This document shows positions 27,740 to 34,383 of a stretch of 40,479 bases of DNA, piece after piece. A model generated the notes under the pieces. That model did not search any database, was not told the origin of the DNA, and worked only from the letters and a program-made list of their open reading frames with translations. The position numbers and the translations under genes are program-made. Source of the DNA: Bacteroidaceae bacterium (lineage in GTDB: Bacteria > Bacteroidota > Bacteroidia > Bacteroidales > Bacteroidaceae); the NCBI GenBank assembly GCA_024398515.1, contig JAKSIZ010000020.1:1-40479 (forward strand), written 5' to 3'. Numbering within the stretch: position 1 is the first letter of the stretch; each line of letters begins with the position of its first letter.

Positions 27740-27802
27740 AACATTGCAGCAATGTTGGTCCGAACATTGCAGCAATGTTGACTCCAACATTGGAGCAATG
27801 TT
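27740..27802. repeat. Triple palindrome array 2 (23-bp period)
   Basis: Three 17-bp palindromes at 27740-27756, 27763-27779 and 27786-27802: AACATTGCAGCAATGTT twice and AACATTGGAGCAATGTT once, with spacers ggtccg and gactcc. Arms 7 bp, centre 3, spacers 6, period exactly 23. Outside the array, TGAAGTCGAGCGTTAA on the left mirrors TTAAGCGTTCGACTTCTGA on the right imperfectly. It lies between the divergent permease and Fur-family genes. Confidence 0.95.
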
Positions 27803-27902
27803 TTTCCGAGTTAAGCGTTCGACTTCTGAAGTCCGAGCGTTCAACCCGTTTAGTCATAACGCTCGTGTCAGCCAAACATGAAGCACGCCATAGCAACTGT
27901 TA

Positions 27903-27920
27903 AATGCAATTTATTGCATT
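27903..27920. promoter_or_regulatory. Candidate Fur-family operator at the regulator promoter
   Basis: AATGCAAT-TT-ATTGCATT, a perfect 8-2-8 inverted repeat just upstream of the -33 TTTG (27923-27926) of the Fur-family gene. It is a plausible autoregulatory site. Confidence 0.5.
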
Positions 27921-27922
27921 CT

Positions 27923-27957
27923 TTTGCGTGATAATTGGAAAAAAATGCTTAACTTTG
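27923..27957 (+). promoter_or_regulatory. Promoter of the Fur-family gene
   Basis: TTTG (27923-27926) and TAACTTTG (27950-27957), spaced 23 nt (slightly long). The ATG at 27962 is only 4 bp after the -7 element, so the mRNA may be nearly leaderless or start from another promoter. Confidence 0.5.
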
Positions 27958-27961
27958 TCAC

Positions 27962-28396
27962 ATGAACCACGAAGAAACAGCAAAGTTCCTTGCACAGCAT
28001 GGGGTGAAACCAACTGCCGTGAGGATGCTCGTATGGGAAAGCATAGCCCACTGCCACGATGCTTTCACGCTAAAGGATGTGGAAGGGTTGCAGCCTTACA
28101 TGGATCGCAGCAGCATCTTTCGTGCCCTGCGGCTGTTTGCCGAACATCATATAATACACGAGATTGACGACGGCACGGGGCAGTGCAAGTATTGTCTTTG
28201 CCGATGCGAAAACGACTTGCACCGAGGTCATGTGCATTTCTCGTGTACGGAATGTGGGAAGACCTACTGCCTTGAAACGACCGATATCCCTGCAGTTCGC
28301 ATTCCCGAAGGGTTCAGAATGGAGGAGGCTGAGTATGTAATCAAAGGGCTCTGCAGCCAGTGTACCGCATCAGCCGCCAAACGAGGTGAATTGTAA
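27962..28396 (+). CDS. Fur-family metal-dependent transcriptional repressor (Zur-like)
   Basis: 144 residues. The N-terminal winged helix includes HGVKPTAVRMLVWESI and the recognition-helix region MDRSSIFRALRLFAEHHIIH. The C-terminal dimerisation/metal domain has HRGHVHFSCTECGKTYCLE and CSQC, i.e. two Cys pairs of a structural zinc site, and the His-rich HVHF. This is the Fur/Zur/PerR layout. The subfamily cannot be fixed by eye. The divergent Cu/Zn-type permease suggests zinc or copper sensing. The stop codon (TAA) overlaps the ATG of the next gene (TAATG). Confidence 0.9.
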   Translation: MNHEETAKFLAQHGVKPTAVRMLVWESIAHCHDAFTLKDVEGLQPYMDRSSIFRALRLFAEHHIIHEIDDGTGQCKYCLCRCENDLHRGHVHFSCTECGKTYCLETTDIPAVRIPEGFRMEEAEYVIKGLCSQCTASAAKRGEL

Positions 28397-30564
28397 TGCT
28401 AATCAATAACGGAATGAAGACTATGAAAAAATCAATCTCTCTATGCATGATGCTGCTTGTTTGCGTTGTGCTAACGGCAAAGGAGTATGTTCCTGCCGAC
28501 TATGTTTGGACCACACAAAGCAAGAACTCGTCGGAGTCGATGCCTTGCGGAGGGCATGACATTGGGATGAACGTGTGGGTTGAGAACGGCGACTTGATGT
28601 TTTATTTGTCGAAAAGTGGGCTGTTCGACGAGAACAATACGCTGTTGAAAGCAGGGCGCATACGCCTGCATATCGAAGGAAATCCTTTCGGCAAAGACTT
28701 TTCCCAGCGACTTTGTCTCGACGATGGCGCTATATATATATATGGTGTAGGCATGGAAATACGCTTGTGGGCTGACGTTTTTACGCCCAAAGTGTTCATG
28801 AAAATAAAGGGAGCAAAGAAAGAAAAAGCCACACTTTCGTATGAGTCATGGCGTTATCGCGACCGTCTTATCACTAAAGATGAGTGCCAGCAGTGCTCGT
28901 GGAAGTGGCTTTTACCGAAGGAAACCTATACTTTTGCCGACAGCATAAAGCCAGCAGAGCACACACTTGATTTCTATCATAAAAACAGAGGGGAGACAAT
29001 TTTCGATTATACAGTTGAATACGAACATTTGAGTGAAATAAAATCACAACTATATAATCCTATCGGAGGAATTCGTTGGGGCTGTGAGATAAGTTGCCCA
29101 GACTTTACATACGTGGGAACAAAGGATGGGAAATACGTCGATACGGACTATCGCGCATGGGATTTCAGCGGAAATATAAGAAATAGTTTAGTTACGATTA
29201 CGTTCGAGGATGCCAAAGAGAAACTTAATGCGCAGACTTCAGAAAGGCGAAGTGCGCAGTGGTGGCACGAGTTTTGGCAGAGAAGTTGGATTCAAACCGA
29301 CAATGCCGAGGCAAAGAAAATGGTGCGCAACTATGAACTTTTCCGCTATATGCTCGGTTGTAATGCATACGGACAGTGGCCGTCGAAGTTCAATGGTTCG
29401 CTCTTTACCTTCGATCCTGTGTTTACTGACAGCACACGACCATTCTCGCCTGACTTCCGTTGTTGGGGCGGCGGAACGATGACAGCCCAAAATCAACGCC
29501 TAATCTATTGGCCAATGCTCAAGAGTGGAGACGTGGATATGATGAAATCACAGTTTGATACATACCTGCGTATGCTGCCGAATGCAGTGGCGAGAACCAA
29601 ACATTATTGGGGACATGAAGGTGCATCGTTCACCGAACAAATAGAGAATTTCGGTTTGCCAAACCCTGCTGAATACGGAAAACATAAGGCAGGCGACGAC
29701 TATGGAACGGAGAGAAATGCGTGGTTGGAGTATCTCTGGGACACAAGTCTTGAGTTCTGCCAGATGATTTTGCTTGCCAATAAATACAGCGGAATGGATG
29801 TCGGACCATACGAAGAAATGATTTCGCAGTGCCTGAAGTTCTTCGATTTGCACTATCAATACCTTGCAAAACAGCGTGGACTAAAGGCATTGAACGCCGA
29901 CAAGAAGCTCACAATCTTCCCAGGTTCGGGTGCCGAGACGTATAAGATGGCGTATAACCCGTCGTCAACACTAAGCGCCTTGCAGACTGTATTGAGAACC
30001 TGGGGCAAGGATACGGCAATGCTGAACCGTATTCCAGAGATTCCTTTGCACGTCATCGACGGTGATACTTGCATAGCACCAGCCATTGCTTGGGACAGAA
30101 TACAGAACGAAGAGACTCCGCAACTCTATCCTGTCTTCCCTTGGCGTATTTATGGTTTGGGCAGACCACACCTCAATATTGCGCGGAATACGTATAAGAA
30201 AGACCCACAGGCAATAGCAATGCACTCGTCGAAAGGCTGGAAACAGGACAACATCTGGGCAGCATGTCTCGGACTTGAGGCTGAGGCAGTAGAACTTAAT
30301 ACGGAGAAATGGAGCGACGGACCATTCCGTTTCCCTGTCTTCTTCGACAGAGGTTTCGACTGGTCACCTGATGTAAACAAGGGCGGTGCGGCTATGATTG
30401 GCTTGCAGGAAATGCTGTTGCAGGAGACTCCAGAGGGCGAGTTGATGCTTTTCCCTTGTTGGCCAAAGCAATGGAACTGCACATTCCGTCTGCATGCAAC
30501 GAATGGAAGAGTTGTTGAAGCCGAAATAAAAGATGGAAAGATATCTAAGGTTGTAAGATATTGA
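28396..30564 (+). CDS. DUF5703 domain protein, glycoside-hydrolase-like
   Basis: 722 residues. The N-terminal signal peptide reads MKTMKKSISLCMMLLVCVVL followed by TAKE. The first 250 residues are a beta-sandwich starting YVWTTQSKNSSESMPCGG and HDIGMNVWVENGDLMFYLSK, the typical DUF5703 N-domain. The rest looks like an (alpha/alpha)6 barrel, with QWPSKFNGSLFTFDP, FRCWGGGTMTAQNQRLIYWP and HEGASFTEQ resembling GH95-type fucosidase/galactosidase architecture. Possible starts are 28396 (overlapping the regulator stop), 28414 and 28423; the last two give a tidier signal peptide. It precedes a GH78 rhamnosidase by 55 bp, so a side-chain-trimming role on plant polysaccharide is likely; the exact activity is unknown. 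Confidence 0.85.
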   Translation: MLINNGMKTMKKSISLCMMLLVCVVLTAKEYVPADYVWTTQSKNSSESMPCGGHDIGMNVWVENGDLMFYLSKSGLFDENNTLLKAGRIRLHIEGNPFGKDFSQRLCLDDGAIYIYGVGMEIRLWADVFTPKVFMKIKGAKKEKATLSYESWRYRDRLITKDECQQCSWKWLLPKETYTFADSIKPAEHTLDFYHKNRGETIFDYTVEYEHLSEIKSQLYNPIGGIRWGCEISCPDFTYVGTKDGKYVDTDYRAWDFSGNIRNSLVTITFEDAKEKLNAQTSERRSAQWWHEFWQRSWIQTDNAEAKKMVRNYELFRYMLGCNAYGQWPSKFNGSLFTFDPVFTDSTRPFSPDFRCWGGGTMTAQNQRLIYWPMLKSGDVDMMKSQFDTYLRMLPNAVARTKHYWGHEGASFTEQIENFGLPNPAEYGKHKAGDDYGTERNAWLEYLWDTSLEFCQMILLANKYSGMDVGPYEEMISQCLKFFDLHYQYLAKQRGLKALNADKKLTIFPGSGAETYKMAYNPSSTLSALQTVLRTWGKDTAMLNRIPEIPLHVIDGDTCIAPAIAWDRIQNEETPQLYPVFPWRIYGLGRPHLNIARNTYKKDPQAIAMHSSKGWKQDNIWAACLGLEAEAVELNTEKWSDGPFRFPVFFDRGFDWSPDVNKGGAAMIGLQEMLLQETPEGELMLFPCWPKQWNCTFRLHATNGRVVEAEIKDGKISKVVRY

Positions 30565-30568
30565 GGAA

Positions 30569-30614
30569 TTAAGGTTATAGGTTTTAGGTTATAAGGTTTT
30601 GAGGTTTTAAGGTC
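30569..30614 (+). repeat. GGTT(A/T)TA-type simple repeat before the rhamnosidase gene
   Basis: A run of related units (AAGGTTATAGG, TTTTAGG, TTATAAGG, TTTTGAGG, TTTTAAGG). GGTTTTGAGGTTTT recurs at 8090-8104 before tyrS, and the opposite-strand form AACCTTATAACC occurs in both 80-bp repeats around metK. Confidence 0.6.
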
Positions 30615-30619
30615 TTAAG

Positions 30620-33334
30620 ATGGGAAATATTTGTACAAATAAGTTGGTTTGTCTTGTCGTGTGCATGGTTTTTGCCTCCTTTTGTCACGCAAGGATAACA
30701 ATAACCAAGACGCATTGCAACTATCAGACGGGGCTGGCGTTGGTAGAACAAAACGCAAGAGTAGGGTGGCAGATGCAATCGGATAGGAATGGCGATTACC
30801 AGACGGCATATCAAATTCTTGTGTGTGAGCGTGTAACAAACGACACTATATACGACTCTGGTCAGGTTTGGAACGAAAAAAGTCAGTTCATAGACCTGCC
30901 GACAATGCCGCGCAATCGCTATGGTTACTCGTGGAGAGTGCGTGTATGGGACAGCGATGAGAACGTGTCGCTATGGAGTTCACCGCAGGATTTCCGCATT
31001 ATGCCCACAAGTCTTGACGCAAAATGGGTTGGTGCCATAACAAAACAAGACGCCAAAATACCCGACGGACGCTTTGCAAACACGGAGTTTAAGAAGGATT
31101 ATTTCGTTAAGGCATGGGGCGAAGTTGACACTTTGTCCGCACGGAGCATCATTGTTGCCAAGGAGTTTAAGATAAAGAAAGACATTGTCGATGCCGTAGT
31201 GTATGTTAGCGGACTCGGACATTACGAGCTTCGCATCAACGACATGAAGGTTGGCGACAGCGAGTTTGCGCCTCTTTGGAGCGAATACAGCAAGACGGTA
31301 TATTATAATGTATATAATGTGACGCAGATGTTGCGCAAGTCGCAGAACGAGATTTCCGTTCTTCTCGGCAATGGTTTCTTTAATGTTCAGCGCGGCAATC
31401 GCTACAGCAAACTGCAAATTAGCTTTGGTGCGCCACAGGTTTGTCTGCGCTTGGAGGTGAGTTACAACGATGGAACGACACAGGTTCTCAAGAGTGGCGA
31501 GTCGTGGAAATACTGTCTTTCACCGATTATATTCAACAGTATTTATGGTGGCGAAAGTTACGACGCAACGCTTGAGGACAATCCTTCGTGGCATAAGGTT
31601 GAGATTGTTGAAGGTCCACAAGGGCAACTTCGTCCGCAGACAGCACCTCCGGTTAAAATTATGGAGCGTTATCCAGTGAAATCCTGGCAGAGGATTCCGT
31701 CAGATTCACTCGCAGCGGCAGCCACAGCAATGAAAAGGAATGCTGTTGATCCTTCTGTGATTGTAGCCGACATGGGGCAAAACCTTGCTGGTTTTCCAGA
31801 GATAAGTGTGTCGGGACAGCGTGGTCAGAAGATTACTATATACGTCTCCGAAACCCTCACTCCGCAAGGTGTATGCAACCAACGGCAGACAGGGCGACAA
31901 CATTATTATGAATATACGCTCCGTGGTAAGGGCATTGATACGTGGCATCCGCATTTCTCATATTATGGATTCCGCTATATTCAGGTCGAAGGTGCCGTAA
32001 TGCAAGGGCAGCCAAACCCTCACAACTTGCCGGTAATCTATTCCCTGAACAGTTGCTTTGTCTATAGTTCTGCACCGGAAGTGAGTTCTTTTAAGTGCAG
32101 CAACGACCTTTTTACTCGAACGCATCGACTGATAGAACGTGCCGAACGCAGCAATATGCAAGCCGTTTTGTCTGACTGTCCGCATCGCGAAAAGCTTGGT
32201 TGGCTCGAGCAAGACCACCTGAATGGAATGAGTCTTTTGTACAATTACGACATGACGACATACGTTCCAAAGGTCATCCACGACATTGCCGACACACAGA
32301 AGGAAGATGGTATGGTGCCTACGACAGCACCTCAATACGTAAGTTTCGGCAACTTGTTCGACGATTCGCCGGAGTGGTCGTCAACGCTGGTGATACTTCC
32401 TTTCATGTACTACGACCAATATGGAGACAGTACACTAATCATAGAAAACTATGACACGATGCGTCGTTACATGGATTATCTTGCGTCGAAAGCCAATGAC
32501 AATATCATTGACTTTGGGCTTGGCGATTGGTATGACTATGGTCCGTGGAAGGCTGGATTTGCACGAAACACGCCTCGAAACCTTGTGGGAACAGCACATT
32601 ATATATATGACTTGCAACTCATGCGACGTGCTGCACGCATGGCAGGATATGCAGAAGATGCTGCAAACTTCGACACTATATATAATAAGGTGGTGGAAAG
32701 TTTCAATCGTCACTTCTACCGACCTGACTCTTGTTCCTATACTTCGGGCTCACAATGTGCCAATGCTCTGCCGTTGTTCCTTGGGATTTGTGGCGAAAAC
32801 AAGGATTCTGTTTTGCGTACGCTTATTGATGATGTGCAGCAACACGGCAACAGGCTTACGACTGGCGACGTTGGCAACCGCTATCTCATCCAGTCGCTTG
32901 CACGTAATGGTCAGGACACTTTGGTGTATAAGATGTTCAACCACTACGATGCTCCTGGCTATGGCTATCAGTTAAAGTTTGGTGCAACAACGCTTACAGA
33001 GCAGTGGGACCCAAGTCACGGCACTTCACTCAACCATTTCATGATGGGACAAATTGACGAATGGCTCTTCACTTCGCTTGCTGGAATACGCCAAAAGGAG
33101 GGTTCACACGGCATGAAACACCTCGTCATCTGCCCTCAGTTAATCGATGACCTCACCGAAGTCACCGCTTCAACCGAAACACTTTACGGTATAGTCGGTG
33201 TCAAGGCAAGCCGCAAATCTTCCGGAAAGATTGAGGCAACAATAGCAATTCCTATGGGATGCGATGCCACGGTGACGCTTGGCAGCAAGACATTCGACAT
33301 TGGTGCCGGCACGTGGAAACTCGTCGGAGAGTAA
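30620..33334 (+). CDS. Alpha-L-rhamnosidase (GH78)
   Basis: Releases terminal alpha-L-rhamnose from plant glycans such as rhamnogalacturonan or flavonoid glycosides. 904 residues with a signal peptide (NKLVCLVVCMVFASFCHA). Order: fibronectin-III-like N-domain (YSWRVRVWDSDENVSLWS near residue 97), the conserved beta-domain LSARSIIVAKEFKIKK to YVSGLGHYELRINDMKVGDS, then the (alpha/alpha)6 catalytic domain with SDCPHREKLGWLEQDH (acidic residues near 518-526), GDWYDYGP, and TLTEQWDPSHGTSLNHFMMG near the end. The length is typical for exported GH78. It probably shares transcription with the DUF5703 gene. Intact. Confidence 0.95.
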   Translation: MGNICTNKLVCLVVCMVFASFCHARITITKTHCNYQTGLALVEQNARVGWQMQSDRNGDYQTAYQILVCERVTNDTIYDSGQVWNEKSQFIDLPTMPRNRYGYSWRVRVWDSDENVSLWSSPQDFRIMPTSLDAKWVGAITKQDAKIPDGRFANTEFKKDYFVKAWGEVDTLSARSIIVAKEFKIKKDIVDAVVYVSGLGHYELRINDMKVGDSEFAPLWSEYSKTVYYNVYNVTQMLRKSQNEISVLLGNGFFNVQRGNRYSKLQISFGAPQVCLRLEVSYNDGTTQVLKSGESWKYCLSPIIFNSIYGGESYDATLEDNPSWHKVEIVEGPQGQLRPQTAPPVKIMERYPVKSWQRIPSDSLAAAATAMKRNAVDPSVIVADMGQNLAGFPEISVSGQRGQKITIYVSETLTPQGVCNQRQTGRQHYYEYTLRGKGIDTWHPHFSYYGFRYIQVEGAVMQGQPNPHNLPVIYSLNSCFVYSSAPEVSSFKCSNDLFTRTHRLIERAERSNMQAVLSDCPHREKLGWLEQDHLNGMSLLYNYDMTTYVPKVIHDIADTQKEDGMVPTTAPQYVSFGNLFDDSPEWSSTLVILPFMYYDQYGDSTLIIENYDTMRRYMDYLASKANDNIIDFGLGDWYDYGPWKAGFARNTPRNLVGTAHYIYDLQLMRRAARMAGYAEDAANFDTIYNKVVESFNRHFYRPDSCSYTSGSQCANALPLFLGICGENKDSVLRTLIDDVQQHGNRLTTGDVGNRYLIQSLARNGQDTLVYKMFNHYDAPGYGYQLKFGATTLTEQWDPSHGTSLNHFMMGQIDEWLFTSLAGIRQKEGSHGMKHLVICPQLIDDLTEVTASTETLYGIVGVKASRKSSGKIEATIAIPMGCDATVTLGSKTFDIGAGTWKLVGE

Positions 33335-33424
33335 AGTACACCTTATTAATAAACGCGCGTGTGCGTGTGCGCGCGTACAAATAATCAGCTTTTTAATACA
33401 TGAAAATCTCATGTTTTGAAACTT
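33333..33424 (+). repeat. Dispersed repeat with alternating purine-pyrimidine core, copy 2
   Basis: Contains the palindrome TTATTAATAA and ACGCGCG-tgtgcgtgtg-CGCGCGT, then a flank with CTTTTTAA. It is the inverted partner of 4241-4332. It starts right at the rhamnosidase stop codon. Confidence 0.8.
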
Positions 33425-33455
33425 ATTTGTAACTTCGCACGCAAATGATGACATG

Positions 33456-33518
33456 AATCAAGCAATAAAAAAAATGCTACCGGCACTGATGTCGATAGCA
33501 TTTTTTTATTGCTTGATT
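33456..33518. terminator. Long bidirectional terminator between rhamnosidase and lipoprotein genes
   Basis: A nearly perfect inverted repeat of about 23 bp: AATCAAGCAATAAAAAAAAT-GCTA on the left and TAGC-ATTTTTTTATTGCTTGATT on the right, with a 16-nt loop. A/T runs inside the stem suit termination from both strands. Confidence 0.85.
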
Positions 33519-33529
33519 ACTTTTGCTGA

Positions 33530-34339
33530 TTACTTCAACAAGTTTTCACGGATTGAAATGAGGTCTTCGTGCATGTCAGCGAGCTGCTCCTTGAGCTGTG
33601 CAACGTCGATTGCATTGAGTCTTTCAAGTGGCTTGATAGCGTCGTTGAGCTCGTTGAGTTCAGGATTGTACTCCTTCAGACGGTTGAGAGCATCGAGGAA
33701 GAGAACGATACGATAAGTAACGTTTGAAGCTGATTCATCGTTGAAGCACTCGATGAACTTGTTGTTAGGATCCTCAGAAAGAACATAAAGCTCCTCGATT
33801 ACGAAAGCTGCTGTTGTCTCCCAGAAGAAGTTGATGCGGCCGTTTTCATTCTCTGCATCATAGAATTTCTGGATAAGATTTTCATGACCGAGTGTGTCAG
33901 CGTCTTCGACAAATACCTTGAAAGCAGAGTCGTCGATGTCTGCAACGAGCTTCTTCATTGCTGCTTCATACTCGTCAATAGGCTGACCGTATGCCTGAGC
34001 AATAACCTTGTCAATGTAAAGCAATGCCATTGCGCGATACTTCTGTGACAATGTAACGAGTGTGTCAGTTGATGCTGGGTCGATAAGGAATTCAGGCTTT
34101 ACCTGCTTTTCTTCCTCTGTAAGTTCCAGTGTACCTTCGCGAAGTGACTTCATGAAAGGAGTGTTGCCCATCTTGGCATACTCTGCTGCAAGGCTGTCAA
34201 CCTGCAACTTGATGTTAGCTTCAATCTGTTCCTGTTCGAAACTCTTCTCTTCTACTACGGCAGTTGCCTTTTGTTTGTTACCGCCGCATGATGCAAGCAT
34301 TGCAAGTGCAGCCAATGAAACGAAAAATAATTTCTTCAT
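33530..34339 (-). CDS. Outer-membrane or periplasmic lipoprotein of unknown function
   Basis: 269 residues. The N-terminus MKKLFFVSLAALAMLASCGG has a clear lipobox (LASC, acylated Cys18) followed by GGNK, fitting a Bacteroidetes lipoprotein. The mature part is acidic and mostly helical, with coiled-coil-like stretches (EKSFEQEQIEANIKLQVDSL and, at the C-terminus, QLKEQLADMHEDLISIREN). No domain was recognised. It starts 44 bp downstream of the ABC exporter stop codon on the same strand and may be co-transcribed with it, although a TATATTTA box between them could be its own promoter. Confidence 0.85.
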   Translation of the reverse strand: MKKLFFVSLAALAMLASCGGNKQKATAVVEEKSFEQEQIEANIKLQVDSLAAEYAKMGNTPFMKSLREGTLELTEEEKQVKPEFLIDPASTDTLVTLSQKYRAMALLYIDKVIAQAYGQPIDEYEAAMKKLVADIDDSAFKVFVEDADTLGHENLIQKFYDAENENGRINFFWETTAAFVIEELYVLSEDPNNKFIECFNDESASNVTYRIVLFLDALNRLKEYNPELNELNDAIKPLERLNAIDVAQLKEQLADMHEDLISIRENLLK

Positions 34340-34383
34340 AATTTGTTTTGTTTTTTAATGATTTGTGTTAAATATAAATAATG

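Noticed and set aside
27740-27802. CRISPR array
   Set aside because: Only three 17-bp palindromic units with 6-bp spacers and no cas genes; spacers are far too short.
27740-27802. Array 2 as a set of Zur boxes
   Set aside because: The position fits, but the same geometry between convergent murF/purN and in front of an ABC exporter, with other arm sequences, argues against a metal operator. The TGCAA...TTGCA repeats nearby are better candidates.
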